64,000 nt of DNA from Flaccisagitta enflata (GCA_965153355.1 OZ231127.1:96100001-96164000); one strand, 5' to 3'. Positions 20,880-33,247 are shown, counted from the stretch's first letter. Notes: generated by a model from the sequence alone, not told the origin. Made by a program: numbers and translations.

Positions 20880-22800
20880 ATGAGGTGGCTGGTATGTTTC
20901 ACAACAGGGACTAGTAATCCCCAACCGAGCCACCCTTCCTCAGGCTAGGGCCCGCCATATGCAACTGCTCATTTACTCAAATGGGCCTCAGTCGGGCTCG
21001 CTGTTGGGAAGCACCATTCAGTAGTTTGGCCTTTTGGTTTGTGCTGTGGTTTACAGCTGAGTGATCAGCTGACTATTATGCACCCCCCCTCTTCCCTTCA
21101 CTGGGCGCTTATGAAACGGCCTCATGACAATCAGTTTGGCATGGCATTTAGGCCACGGACCGCAACTCATGGTAGTGGTTGCCATTAATTTATGGCAATT
21201 TCACGTGACATGTTTTTGCCCTGGTGGCAAGATTGACTTGGGCAATTGTGGATTGAATTTCCCATACAATATTGATTCACCTCCCCCCCTTCTCCTGAGC
21301 ATTTCCGAGCTGTGTGAGTGAACTGGGCTGCGTGATCCCCGATGGCGCCCCTTCCAATGGCCAGATCCATAGCTTATACTCATCTACTAAGATGGGTTTC
21401 AGTCGGCCTTGTCACAAGGAAACGCCCCCTCAGTGACATCATTTTGTAAAGTGGTGCATTGCTAAGTCGACTATTTTGACAATGTTTGCTAAGTCGACTA
21501 TTTTGACAATGTTTGATATGGCGTTAGGTCCACTTACGGCGATTCATGGTAGTGATTGCAATTTATAAATGACGATTTCAGATTACATGATTTGCCCAGT
21601 TGGTACAATTGACGAGGGCGAATAATTGTTTGCTACCCTAGGCTGATCTTGAACGGTGTAGTTGTCTCAGTCAAACTGTGTGGAATACCACATGGCCAAT
21701 CTGGTACTTTTAGTCAGTTTTTGCTAAATGCATTTCGATCCTGAATGGGAGCAAATTTGCTACACTGATCATTGGCCATTGTGAATAGTGGCTGCTGAAT
21801 GGTATCGACTCACTTGTGCTTGGCACGATTGGAACGGGGCCTTGATAATCGGCTCGGTGTCAGCATAAGAATGACAAATGGCAAATGGCAAATTATGGCA
21901 TGGAGTGCCATCCATGGATGGTGATTTCTTATACCATGATTAAGCCTATGAGTTGGTTACATATTTGAGAGCGGGCGATTTTTTGCTATTTGTTACCATG
22001 GGCTCATCTCAAACATGGTGGTTTCTTTGACTCAATTTCAAGTTGTGTCGACTGCCATATCTGGCAATTTTGATCAGTCAGTTTACCACTGTGTTAATGC
22101 GTGTTTGCATATTGTATTTTGATCCTTGATGGAGGCGATTTAGCGGCAGGTATCATTGACCGTGGCGCGGCTTACGTGGTGACCAGATGGCACTGACCAC
22201 CCCCCCCCCCCGTCACAACCCCCCACCTTGACATATTGCTGATCATTTCCGAGTTTGGATCATGAGAATTGGTTTGATACTAATATCACAGTCAAAGAGG
22301 GAATTTCCCGTCGACGGTTGCCACCGATATTTAGTAAGGTAAAAGATGCCGTTCATGGATCTGGTGAGGCGCTTGAGTGCAGGCTTATAAATTTGATTTC
22401 ATACAGGCTCGACTTTTAAGTCGCGATCATGTTAAGTTTGATTCCTGTTGGATCCGGTACAACATTTGGCAGGATGTCAAGTTGGCATTTTGTCTATTTA
22501 TTGCATATTGATTGCTGTTGCACCGGTTGGACCCATTGTGATCCTAAATGGGGTTATACATGTTAATGTATGATAGGGCTTCAGACGGCTTGATGACGGC
22601 ATGAAAACGTCATATTATCCCTTCGACCGCCATTCGCCTGTGCCAATGGGAATTTCTTGCCCGGTCACATTTTTTGATTTGCACATGTGGCTAAAAGGCC
22701 CTACTTTGTGAAAGTGACGGGGCGCGGTTGTATTCCTTTGATCACTTTACCATTTGGGTCACGGCACACTAGGTAATGGGCTGGGTGTTACTTGATGTTT
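20880..22800 (+). repeat. Diverged tandem modules in LTR-element interior
   Basis: Related blocks recur: CATGGTAGTG(G/A)TTGC followed by a GACATG/TACATG motif and TTGGGCAATTG at about 21,170 and 21,548, and a CAGTCGG/CAGACGGCTTG block at about 20,990, 21,390 and 22,572. A 27-bp unit containing GCTAAGTCGACTATTTTG is duplicated directly at 21,461-21,512. The interior appears to have grown by duplication and drift. Confidence 0.5.
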
Positions 22801-25800
22801 TTATGGCCGAAGCCAAATGTGAGATGGGTTCATGAGATGTTCATAAATCGGTGCCGAACTATGGAAACGCATTTGGAACCGATTTTGTTGGGTTTTGGCT
22901 CTCTTTCTTGTGGACTGCAGTTTGGTCCATGGCACTTGAAAAATTAGTAAATTCGATGGCTTTTATGGCTTTACAACTCATGAGTGTTTTCGAGAAAAAA
23001 AAAAGAAAATCTTAAAAGATTTTGACTATCGCGGTATCTCTCTTTTTACTTTTGCCCCGGTTTAATTTGATTTTTTTTGAAGGGCAAGGTTGATAGTCGC
23101 CCACTCTTGATATATTGGGGCTCAGATCTGGCCTGTTTTACGACTTGGGGCTGGTCCGGGGTCAATTCATTGTGCTTTACGCATGCATGACTTGTGTAAT
23201 TGTCATAGTTGGCCGCTAAATGTACATGGTTGCTGACTTTTTTTTGTCGTTGAGAAGATTCCATGACATAGAAATGTTTTTCTTTTAGGGCAACAAGGTA
23301 ACTAGTCGCCCCTGGTTTACTTTTTTTAACACGTTTATATTTTTCTTACCTGGAAGCTAAAAAAAAGGGTACTTTTTTTAATGGAACATTGGTTTGCTTT
23401 ACGTTTTTACCTCGTTGCTGGGATATGTCTTTATTCTTACCCCGATGATATACCATAGGTAGTGGGGAGATTAAGGGACATCATAGTGGTTGGACTGCAC
23501 CGCCCCCCCTCCCTCCCTCCCTCCCTCCCTGCCATTCCTCCTTTCGATTGGGTTGCGTTCTTCCCATGTGTCATGAATTGTCCCTTTTTTTTTTTACACA
23601 AGAGGGTTTGATTTAGCGGGTTAGTGTCAACTAACCATTTTCTTTAGTAATGGTTAAAATGATTAGTTATAATATGATTCTATTTTGGTTTCATCCAGCG
23701 TTTGGCTTGATTCGCGCTTTTTTATATATACTACTGTGGTAGTAGAATTGCTTGTTTGTTATTAGTTTTTTTTTTCCAGTCCACTCTTTTCAGCCATGTT
23801 CTTTTTATGACCGAGTCATTTTTTCTTGATATCAGCCCCTACGGTAATGAGAGTGAGGTGTTGAGATGGACGTGGTTGACATTAGAACGCCCGAGTTTTG
23901 GGGATGGGAGCGTGGTCAAATTGGGAGTGTTTATTCCTTTTTCTTTTCTTTAATTTTTTCACTTTTTTTCTCTTTCCACATTTAATGGCTTTGTGGCATC
24001 ATCTGCACCCTCGGGTATTGGTGCTGCCTATGTTTAAAATGTGAGTTTTTACAAATGTGTTTGTGGGATCCATTCCACAGGTGGCAGTTCACTACTTTAA
24101 CAAGCCCTCTGTTATGGCCGTAATGGTGTGAGAGGCGTTCAAGGCGCCGCCGATGCCCTTGGCTATAAGATTACTTGTAAACTATCGTACTTAGTTTGGC
24201 TTGTGCTTTGGCCATGGTAAATGAATTTTTTTTTATTTTATCTGTTTAGGTTTCTTTTTTTCTCTCTCTCTTTCTTCGCGAGGGGTCCTGTTAATTTGTC
24301 CCTCGTGCATTGGCTTTGTGGAAATGGCTGTTTCTGTTGTCACTTTTTATTCCCATTCACCCCCCCCTCCGGTCAAAACTGACTTGTATTTTTCGTTGCT
24401 TGCTCTTTTCTTTCAGGGGCTGATGTGACGACTTAGTGAAACCATTGGGGTGTAGGTGTCGGTTTTTTCTCATTTGTCATCTCCTTTCGGGTCTCAAATT
24501 TCCTTCCATCTAAGTTTTCACAGGCAATGAAGCGATTGGACGCCGATGACGTCACATTCCATTGTACGCGAAGGTTGAGACGAGTCGTTCGAACATCCGT
24601 GAAGGGAAAACTCGTGCCCTCCTCCTCTTCCTCGATCCTCCTCCGCATCGAAACGTGGACTTTCTTGTTCATTTATGCACAGGCGAGGTTGAGATGATTG
24701 TAGGTGGTTGTTCCGATTTGGCTCAATGTTCGTGATTGTGCTCATGACAATTTCATACAAATTTTTTTTTGTGTGTGTGGGCATGTCCGCAGTGTTGTGG
24801 TTCTTTTATTTGACAGACTTGGCGAATATTTGGTGACCATCCCTCTTATGAACAAACAAGGTGACTTGTCGCTTATTACGGATGGTTTTGCCGGTAGTTT
24901 AAAGCGTGATATATGACGGGATGGTGGTCTTGGTTCGAGTGGCAATGTATTACCACGTCCTTGGACTGGATTTTCAAGTCGCGTGAACGCGGCTCCATGG
25001 TGAATTCGATGAATGATTGGTTTATTTGTCTATTTGTCAGTCGTTTTTTTGTAGGTCCACTGTGGGCTAAATTGCACAGTGGGCTGATGCCATCACGACA
25101 AGCGCGGGCTCGACTTAGAGTACAGGCAATGTTAGGGATATTGGACATACAATGACATGTTCAAGATACATGTTAAATACATGTTCAAGACATGTTACAT
25201 ATTACATGTTAGATGATACGTTTCTTGTTGGAAACATGTTGAAGATGCGTTTTTTTTCTCTTATTCAGTACGTGAAAATTTGTTAGTCTGTGTTTAATGA
25301 TTGTTGGCTCGAGTGTGCATACATTCTGTACGTGTGCAAGTTGTAATTTGAGGAGCAATTGCGCCGAGGGACGGGTTCATCCCCAGCCCTTACTGCATCC
25401 TCCATTTGTGTACACGCGGTAGGGTCAAGCCCGGCACAAGATTGGGCCTTGCGCGCTGATGATGATTTTGGGTTGTTGGAGTTGCAGTGATTGATACTTG
25501 CGTGGCGGGCGAGCGTCTGAAATTTGTCACTGCCCTTTGTCATCCAGCGTTGCGTCACACGGTTCATATTTACTATAAATGGTTGCTGTTTGAACACGCA
25601 AATTATTGTTTGCGAACGGAAACATTTTCAGCTGGTGGTTTCTTATAACTGAATGGGAGTTGGCGAGCATCTTCGGTCTAGACTACGTGGAAACCTAGGC
25701 TATTTTTGGTCCGTCTGTCCGTCATGAAGGTGGATCAAATGCGTCTTTTTTCACCCCGCCGCCGCTTCTTACCTCACTACCCCTGCCCAACCGTGTTCTT

Positions 25801-26726
25801 GTTGTTGACTAACCAACATGGGGTTTGGCTTCGTTGCGGGTTGTGCTTAATTTTAAGTTTTAATGATCTTGCTAGCCAGTTGTTTGTTTATTTGAAACTG
25901 GTTCATGCTTGGCTGTGATATGAGCTTATTGACTTACACTGGTAAGTTAAGACGCAGCTGGCGAGGTAACTTGCGCATGCTGTTTCGCGTATTCCCCCTT
26001 CATTTTCACACACAGCATTTTTGCGTGAGCATGATTTTTTATACACACTGTAATGTTGCTGTGGCACAGAGTTTTTTTTGTTAACGGGTGGTTCGGATGA
26101 GAAGCCAAAGTGGATAAAATGGCTCACGCAAGTGAATGTGTAATTAGGAACAAAAAAAAAGTAAAATAGAAGGGAACATTTGAGTTATAAAGGAAAACTG
26201 TGCTGTGCTGATTTCATATGCTATGTTTTATCGGTGGTTGCACCAAATTTTTTATTTAAGCACCATGTTTTTGAGTACATTTGGGCCTATGAAGTGGAAT
26301 ATTGCTAGGCACGTTCAGCCTTGGCTAAGGAGAAGAAGGAAAAAAAACAGTGCGTGCTTGAGGAAATTGAAGAAAACACTCTTTTGGGTTTGTATTGCTA
26401 CTTGCAATGATCAATTTGATAAATTTTAATCTTCTGTTTTTGGACCTGGGAAACCAGGGCTGAATTTTACAGTGGATTTCATAATGATTTTGGCAACTTA
26501 CGCAAGTGTCTGTGTGTTATTATACAAGCATAGTAGTTGCTCTGTGTTTTCGCATCCTTTTTTTTGTGGGCGTCATAGACCCATATTCTGGCAAATTCTG
26601 GACTTCATTGCGTGGACTTTGTTACGTGGACTTGTGCTTGGATTTGTGCATGGAATTGGATGTCGACTTGCATTGGTCATTGGTGGACTTCGACGCGTCA
26701 ATCGGGAGATTGACTCTGGCGGCCAT
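22801..26726 (+). other. LTR-element interior, non-coding
   Basis: T-rich sequence with short frames only on both strands. No gag-pol motif was seen. A CTCCC run lies near 23,510. The C-, T- and A-homopolymers would be expected to break reading frames. Confidence 0.6.
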
Positions 26727-26733
26727 GGGAGGA
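26727..26733 (+). other. Short purine run before 3' LTR (candidate PPT)
   Basis: GGGAGGA ends 2 bp before the 3' LTR. It is short for a polypurine tract, but position and composition fit the plus-strand primer. Confidence 0.4.
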
Positions 26734-26735
26734 TC

Positions 26736-27226
26736 TGTTGTGCACAGCGACCAACCACTGAGAAGCTCATTGCCTTTGATCATTGACCAATCAGCATCGT
26801 TCATTTGATATTGCCTCTTGCCGCGTTCTATTGCCTTCTGTCGCATTCTATTGCCTTCTATCGCGTTCTATTGCCTTCTATCGCGTTCTATTGCCTTCTA
26901 GATCATTCTAGAATGTTCTTTTGTCGCTCGTCCATTTCCTGCCCTCTCATCTCATCGCCCCTATAAGCGGCTGATATTTTGTGGTTTTTCATTCTCTCTT
27001 TTGCATCGCTCCGGACTGTTCTTATATATTAAATCATGGCGGGGATCCACATCGCGTCTTTTTATTATCGTTTTCCGCCGGTTTGGCTATCATTTAGCAT
27101 GTCATAGCGGTCTCTCTCGCCTTCGCCCGGATTGGCAGATTCAGATGAGTATAGGGTCTTTGGGGTTCATTATTTAGCTATACCGATTCATCGAGCCCCC
27201 GCGGGCCCCTCCGGGGGTGCGCATCA
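26736..27226 (+). repeat. 3' long terminal repeat
   Basis: 491 bp, read as identical to the 5' LTR. It ends GGGTGCGCATCA, directly followed by the target copy CTGT. Confidence 0.93.
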
Positions 27227-27230
27227 CTGT

Positions 27231-28790
27231 GATATTGTCAATCCAAGCTATGGGTAGGGGTGCTAGCAATTTTGCTGCCCCTTTTATTATATCATCATTG
27301 AGATTGCAATTAGTGTAGCCCACTCTATCGTATTCAGGGTTAACCAAAATCTGCATAAAATGGACATGAAATTTTGATCCTTTCATATTTATTCTCTCTA
27401 TTCAATATATTGATAGTATTGCACAGGGAAAGCTTTCATGGGTACAGAAATATACTTGGTCAGAATAGAGAAAAGTTTTGGTCAAAGAGAGGTTCACTTC
27501 ATATTAAACTGGAAACTACTTTCTTCAAGGTTTTGAAATAATGCTGCAAAATGTTAACTGTAAAAAGCAGTAAAAATAGTATCATAAACATCCTATTGAC
27601 TCAAAAATTGGTGATGTAAAAAATTGTCAATTAATGATGACCTGGTGTTATGACACATTCATGCATAAATACAGGCTAAATATTCATCATTCAGTATTGT
27701 TTTATATTGTAATTCTCTTCTCCCACGTTATGTTTTAAAAATTTTTTAATTACTGCCAGTTTAAGTCTTTTTCTAGGGATTTCTAGCCTTCTTATTTCAA
27801 CCCCTCTTATTTCACTTAAGCTCAATTTCGCCTCAAATAAGCATTTTCTAAGCCTACGAAAGGCCATTCTCAAGCCTGAAATAAGGTTTTTGAACCTTTA
27901 AACTAGTACTTTTAGTCGTAACTTTTAAACCAGTTTTTTTGCCCTCCCAGACTATCTATAAATAATCTTCTTGGGCTAAATTCCAGCTCCTGAACACATT
28001 TTTTAAAATCATAAACACTGTTTCGATTAGTAGCTAAAAATAGCTAGAATTTTTCCTAAAAGTAGCTAAAAAAGTAGCTAAATTTCAGACGCTTAAACTG
28101 GTAGCTAGGGTACCTCGTTTAGTAGTTAAATCTGGAAGGTTAGTAGCTAAGTTGGTATCAGAGTATCAAGTTTCTAATTAGTTTAGATTGTATGAAGATA
28201 AGATTCATGAACAGTATTGATAGGTTGATGGAACATCACTAACATATCCCACGGTGAAGTGACGCAGCTCTTCCGCCGCCGTTCAGACAGTGAAGTAGGT
28301 AGAAAAGTGTTGTATGCGAAGGATGCTGAATGGAGGAATGTATTTTTTTTTATATACAAAAATTTCGAAACTTTTTGGCACCGGGGGTGGCCAAGTAATC
28401 TGACGCTCCCCTCCCTGTTTATTTATTCACCCCTTCTCATGTCTATGTTGGCCTATTTGAGATTAGAACCAATAGAAGATAAGTCTCATCAGCGACTATT
28501 TGCACTTAATTTTAATCAGTTTCTAACCAAGTCATTAAAATACGACAATATGCAAATTAGCGTTTAATGCAAATTTAGAAAAAGCATGATGTACGGCTTC
28601 ACCAGTTTATTGGAATTATTTGTCAATGTGTCTTTGCGGGCCTATAAGAGGTCCTGCCTGTCTGTTCGTCCATTGTTATGGTTTGATCCGTCAGTCTGTC
28701 ATGTTCTTTCATGTAACATGAAGACAGGTTGTGTTCATTACCGTTGTTCCTTCCTCTTGGCACCAAAGCCTTCCGGCTTCCTGCACTCTT
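27231..28790. other. Gene-poor spacer
   Basis: AT-rich sequence. A TAGCTAAA-rich patch lies at 28,030-28,160, resembling a TAGCTA-rich patch near 59,815-59,885. A frame at 28,259-28,567 has no recognisable motif and is probably chance. CCTGTCTGTTCGTCC near 28,655 may be a decayed family A core. Confidence 0.45.
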
Positions 28791-28797
28791 ACTCTCG

Positions 28798-28876
28798 TCC
28801 GTTCATTCATTCATTCGTTCGTTCATTTATTCATTCATTCATTCATTCATTCGTTCGTTCATTTATTCATAAATAC
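28798..28876. repeat. (TTCA)n microsatellite with TTCG variants
   Basis: Tandem TTCA/TTCG tetramers. A (CATAC)n run follows at 28,974-29,001. Confidence 0.9.
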
Positions 28877-29154
28877 ATTTGATAGCCGATTACCGATTGC
28901 ATCACCTCATCTAAAGACATCTATAGACTTTCTATAGTATAAGAGGGTTCATCCGTCGGCGCGTCCGTCCATCATACCATACCATACCATACCATACCAT
29001 GATTCAGTGAATAGGCCGTCGATACCAAGCGGCAGTAACGCCTCGTCATAAGTGAAATGGTTCGCGACAGATAAGTCATCTGATTGCCCGCGCGGGCGAC
29101 TTTAGACCTAGCTAAAAAAATCAAGAACGTCGAACACTGCATTGTGGCCGTTGT

Positions 29155-29357
29155 TAGTCGCGTGCTACGCGACTCTACACCCCGCTTTGTCCGTCCGTCC
29201 GTCGGTCCGTCGGTCCGTCCGTCCGTCACACTTTACTTTTTCGGCGTTAATGGGGTTTTTGGCCTTACTGCTCCTGCCCAAATGCTCCGCTGACCTCAAT
29301 TATGGCCCCTGCCCACCCGCACGCGACTGGGGTAGCCGTGTATCCGGCCTTGTTTTA
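29155..29357 (+). repeat. Family A dispersed repeat, full length
   Basis: Begins TAGTCGCGTGCTACGCGACT, then GTCCGTCCGTCGGTCC. A middle segment carries CTGCTCCTGCCCAAATGCTC, and the end reads CCCGCACGCGACTGGGGTAG then CCGGCCTTGTTTT. This is one of the best full-length examples. Confidence 0.9.
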
Positions 29358-29359
29358 CT

Positions 29360-30090
29360 AGATGGAGTCGCTTACACACGTGCATTCGTGCAAGCAAGCG
29401 CACAAGGGACGCAACTTAGGTTAAAAATCAGAATACGACTTTAAGTTTAGATTAAAATCTTTAAATCAAATTCTTTAAATTCTTTAAAATCTTTGAATTA
29501 AAAGCTATTAGTGTTCTTTTTGTTATGACAACAGAAAAAGCATCAAATGCATAAAGTCATACCTCCCCCTTGAATTGTTGCAAGAAAAAACAAACAAAAG
29601 ACTGTCAATTTTTTACGCTGGCCCGCTTCAAAGGAAAAGGTTTCTGTAAATGGAAAGGTAAATGACATAGTGACTTTAGACCATAGAGAAGATCTCATCG
29701 TCAACACAATTCAATGGCAGTCAAAATGAAATGAAGAAAACGATCAGCAAAACAAATTCATGACAAGATAGGTGCACGTTAGTACGCGACGTTCATGACA
29801 GGAGAAATAATAGATATAGAAATTGCTAGCAAGAAAACGTGGGGCCACTCGCTATGAATCTGCGCGTCTTCATTTTTTCGCGCATTTTTCATTTTCAAAA
29901 TTTTTTTATTTTTTCCAGCCTTGTCATCACTCGTTTTTCTCTTTTTCTTTTTCCTTTTTTCTTGTTTTGCTTTGTTTCTTGTCCTGTTTTTTGAGCGAGC
30001 ATGTACTGGCCATCAATAAGAAATAAATCGGAAGCTACAGTTTGCAATTCTTCAGATGTACTGACACAAAACGGAAAAGAAAAGACATCG
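29360..30090. other. AT-rich spacer and LINE 3' flank
   Basis: CTTTAAAT-rich patch near 29,450-29,510. T-rich tract at 29,880-29,990. No gene seen. Confidence 0.45.
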
Positions 30091-30103
30091 CCACCTCCTC
30101 CAC

Positions 30104-30771
30104 CTACACCTCCTGCCCGCGCTGACCCTCATCCCCAGTCCCCCCTCTTGCACATACCCGACAACCCCCCACCCTGCACTCAAATCCCCCATAACCCGCC
30201 AGGAACCCCGCCCTCGACGACCTTTTAAATGCCGCAACCGATCCCAGCTGCCTCTGAACCTCAGCCACCGTCGCCCATTCTTTGGGGATCCTGTAGCCCA
30301 CAGATCTGTGGTCCCTCGTGGAGAGGAACAACCCCGATCTGGCAGACCTTGTGGCATGTCCGTGGACATCCCCGACCCTTCCAAGCATGGCAGCCTGATT
30401 GGGGGGGAGCTTACCATTCCAAAAACGCCATGCATGGACCCTGAGCTGCTGCCTATAGAGGTCCCCCACCTTAAGCATCCCCGCTGAAGCGAACAGCGGG
30501 TCTGCATGGAATCCCCCCCTCCTCTCAGCAGCCAGCCCCGCAAACCTCTTCTGGTACCTGAGCAGGGAACCTGCCAGCGTCAGGTTCCTGCCCTCCTTGA
30601 AGTCCCCCCACACCATCAGGCAGTACTGCAGATGGGGGAGGACAAGCCCATTGTAAAGGGCAAGGAGGGAACGCCCCCCCAGGACCCCACTAGCCCTCCC
30701 CAGTACCCCCAGCAGCTGCCCAACCTTCCCCCTCACTCTTTCTATCTGCCCAGTCCACCTCAACCCCCCAT
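30104..30771 (-). pseudogene. LINE reverse transcriptase, C-terminal part (downstream of insertion)
   Basis: On the - strand this encodes the C-terminal half of a non-LTR RT: GLRWTGQIERVRGKVG, then ALYNGLVLPHLQYC and RYQKRF, and it ends at a stop at 30,104. These are post-polymerase motifs of Jockey/CR1-like LINEs. The frame is GC-rich, unlike the intact LINE at 7.7-10.6 kb, so it is a different family. Its upstream continuation (VYFGRPG ... FLGVWVDGG) lies at 35,919-36,107, separated by a 5.1-kb inserted element. Joined in frame the two halves read VWVDGG-LRWTG as expected, so this is one gene split by insertion. Confidence 0.85.
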
Positions 30772-31329
30772 TCGGGTGTGTCAATATACTGAAGGTCTTT
30801 TGATCGCTTCACCAACATCAGGGGGCGTGGGGGGACGAATTCTAAGACACTTACCGTTTTTATTTTTTTCAATTTCATCCATCTTCCGTTTTTTTAGCAA
30901 CAAAAACAGTATTAACTCTTTATATAATTTCCCCTCGTTCTCGTCATTTCGATTTTCGCGACAAATGTATCATAATCCATTGGCATACAGGTTGATATCA
31001 TAGTTCAAACGTATTACATCAAGCCGTCGTAAAAGAGACTGGCCCGAGGAACTCTCTGCTACTTTTGAATTAGCGAGATCATGATGAGTGGGCTGTAAGT
31101 TTTTCTTCAATTATGACGCTGCGTCATACAAATTAGGCTTTCGAGCAAGAAAGCTTTAAAGGCGAAGGTACTGAGATATTGCGACGCGAGTTGGTTCGCT
31201 ATAACTGAGGAACGATGCAAATACGTCCTGGTACAATGTGTAATGATTTTCCTCTTTGCTTTCTCTCACAAACGATTGATTACGAGCGAACGAGCGATAA
31301 CGAAAACAAACATGAAAACGGATGTCAGA

Positions 31330-31690
31330 TCTCCTCCTCTCGCCGTCTCCGTGTGTCTCTGTCTGTGTCACCGTGTGTCTGTTCTCTGTCTCACCGTGTG
31401 TCTGTCTCTGTGTCTCCGTGTGTCTGTCTCTGTGTCACCGTGTGTCTGTCTCTGTGTCTCCGCGTGTCTGTCTTTCTGTGTCGGTCTCTGTGTCGGTCTC
31501 TGTGTCACCGTGACTCGATCTCTGTCCCATGTCTCGATCTCTGTGTCTCCGTGTCTCGATCTCCGTATGTCTGTCTCTGTGTCTTTGAGTGTCTGTCTCT
31601 GTCTTTGTATTTCGATCTCTGTCTCGATGTCTATTTCTGTATGTCTGTCACACTGTCTGTCTGCGTGTTTCATGCTCCATTTCCCTGTGT
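31330..31690 (+). repeat. GTCTCTGTGTCACCGT minisatellite
   Basis: Degenerate tandem ~22-bp units of GTGTGTCTGTCTCTGTGTCA type. Cys/Val/Ser-rich frames across it are artefacts. Confidence 0.85.
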
Positions 31691-31710
31691 CTCTATCTTT
31701 ATTTCTTTTT

Positions 31711-32041
31711 GGGCAGCGGCCTCAAAGGGCCGATGTCCTGAAGGACACAAGGGGGAATTTCCGTAAGTCCTTCCGTCTGTCCGTCCGTCCGTCCGTCCGT
31801 CCCTCCATCCGTCCGTCCTTCCGTACCCACCATTGGGGCCTCAAATCAGCAATCTCAGGCCCGATTTAAGCCCTCTAAGATCTAAGATCAGCCCCCAGGC
31901 CTCAAATCAACACTCCAAGCCTCAAATCTGCTCTCCAGACCTCGAATCAGCGTTCCAGGCCTCAAATCAGTCATCCAGGCCTCTAATCTGCCCCTAAGGC
32001 CTCAAGCCTGCCCCCAGACCTCAAATCTAATCTTCACGCCT

Positions 32042-32097
<56 letters not shown>
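31711..32097 (+). repeat. Family B copy, 3' truncated, ending in (CT)n
   Basis: The left TIR GGGCAGCGGCCTCAAAGGGC and ACACAAGGGGGAATTTCCG are present, then GTCC repeats and ~20-bp units (CCTCAAATCTGCTCTCCAGA type). No right TIR is found. A (CT)n run at 32,047-32,096 terminates it. Confidence 0.8.
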
Positions 32098-32837
32098 AGA
32101 TTAAAAAGCTCATACGTCAAGATGCGAATGAAGGCTAAAATTTGAGGGTCGAGGCATCTTTTATTTAAAATACAGAAATTATAATCTTATAATTTATAAC
32201 CAATGAAATTAATCATCATAAAAAAATAAGATTTTGAAAATATGTTGTGTTGTAGCTTATAATTTTAAAAATTTGAATTTTTAAGAATTTTCTTTAATAT
32301 ATTATTATACTTAAAGTCTTACAAATTTCAAAGATATGTATTTTTTTAACTAAGATATAAAAAATTCATTGATTTAATAAAATATTTTAAATATTTTTCA
32401 ATGCAAGATTATTATTATTATTATGTTTTTTGAACAATTTACAAATCTTAATAAAGAATCATTTTATTATTATTTTTAGTCACTAACATATTCATTCTTT
32501 TGTTGGTGCATTTGTCTGTCTATTCACCCATCTATCTGTCATATTTTGAATTGTAAATATTTTTGTTTTTTAAATAGTATTTTAAGGTATATTCAAAGGT
32601 AAGTAATATAAACGTAAAATACAGTTATACAGTATTTTTGTAGTACAGTAGTTTAGCCCTTGCCCAACTATTTATCAATTTTATTTTTTGAAATTTGTTT
32701 ATATACTATTCTAATAATTTATAAGTTATAAAAAACTGGTAGACCAAGTTTGTCACTCGAATGAACCGTGACCTAAATTGCAATCATTGAATTTTCTCTG
32801 TAGTCATCATTTCTTAATCATTTGGGAAATGATCCGA
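32098..32837. other. AT-rich spacer
   Basis: Very AT-rich, with TTATTATTATTA near 32,410. No gene or recognised repeat. Confidence 0.5.
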
Positions 32838-32945
32838 AATAAGGCCGGACACACGGCCAATATCAGTCGCGGACGGGTGGGCAAGGTTGGAAATGTGCGT
32901 TTTCACACTTTCCAACTCAATCACCACAGACCGACCGACGCTGTA
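32838..32945 (-). repeat. Family A copy, truncated
   Basis: Reads AATAAGGCCGGACACACGGC, CAGTCGCGGACGGGTGGGCA and ends in a short ACCGACCGACG core. The distal end is missing. Confidence 0.75.
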
Positions 32946-33078
32946 TACATAAATACTTGAGACTACAAGGAAATGTAAAAAAAAAAAGCGACGAAAAATA
33001 AGAAATGCGATCTATAGAAAACTATAGAAATTATCTTTACTTTGCATGCAGAGGAGGGTCTTAAATCTTTTCACTTTT

Positions 33079-33247
33079 TTGCGCACGCCGCTTTGTCCCT
33101 CCGTTGGTTGGTTGGTCCCCTTTTTTCTTTTTCGGCGTTTATTAGCTTTCCCAAGCTCACCGCCCCCGCCCAAATGCTCGAGTGACTTTCTCCACTGCCC
33201 CCGCCCACCCGCACGCGACTGGGGTAGCCGTGCATCCGGCCTTGTTT
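33079..33247 (+). repeat. Family A copy
   Basis: Degenerate GCGCACGCCGCTTTGTCC start, TTGGTTGGTTGGTCC core, then CCCGCACGCGACTGGGGTAG and CCGGCCTTGTTT. Confidence 0.85.

Larger units (their letters stand above)
18472..27226 (+). mobile_element. Non-autonomous LTR retrotransposon with identical LTRs (8755 bp)
   Basis: Two 491-bp direct repeats, 18,472-18,962 and 26,736-27,226, start TG and end CA. They show no difference on reading through. The 4-bp target duplication CTGT flanks the element (18,468-18,471 and 27,227-27,230). A primer binding site follows the 5' LTR and a short purine run precedes the 3' LTR. The ~7.8-kb interior has no gag, protease, RT, RNase H or integrase frame on either strand, so it resembles a large retrotransposon derivative (LARD) mobilised in trans. 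Identical LTRs mean recent insertion or recent gene conversion. A 4-bp duplication is compatible with Ty3/gypsy-type integrases but does not prove that source. Confidence 0.93.

Noticed and set aside
24433-24916. Overlapping short frames in the LTR interior as a pol remnant
   Set aside because: No RT, RNase H or integrase motif in any frame.
25145-25240. ACATGTT repeats as a regulatory array in the LTR interior
   Set aside because: Only a few irregular copies of GACATGTT-like words; not distinguishable from local low complexity.
27227-28640. 102-codon frame at 28,259-28,567 as a gene
   Set aside because: No motif, no supporting splice sites, AT-rich context.
31215-31869. Cys/Val/Ser-rich frames resembling a cysteine-rich protein
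   Set aside because: Product of the GTCTCTGTGTCACCGT minisatellite and family B GTCC repeats.
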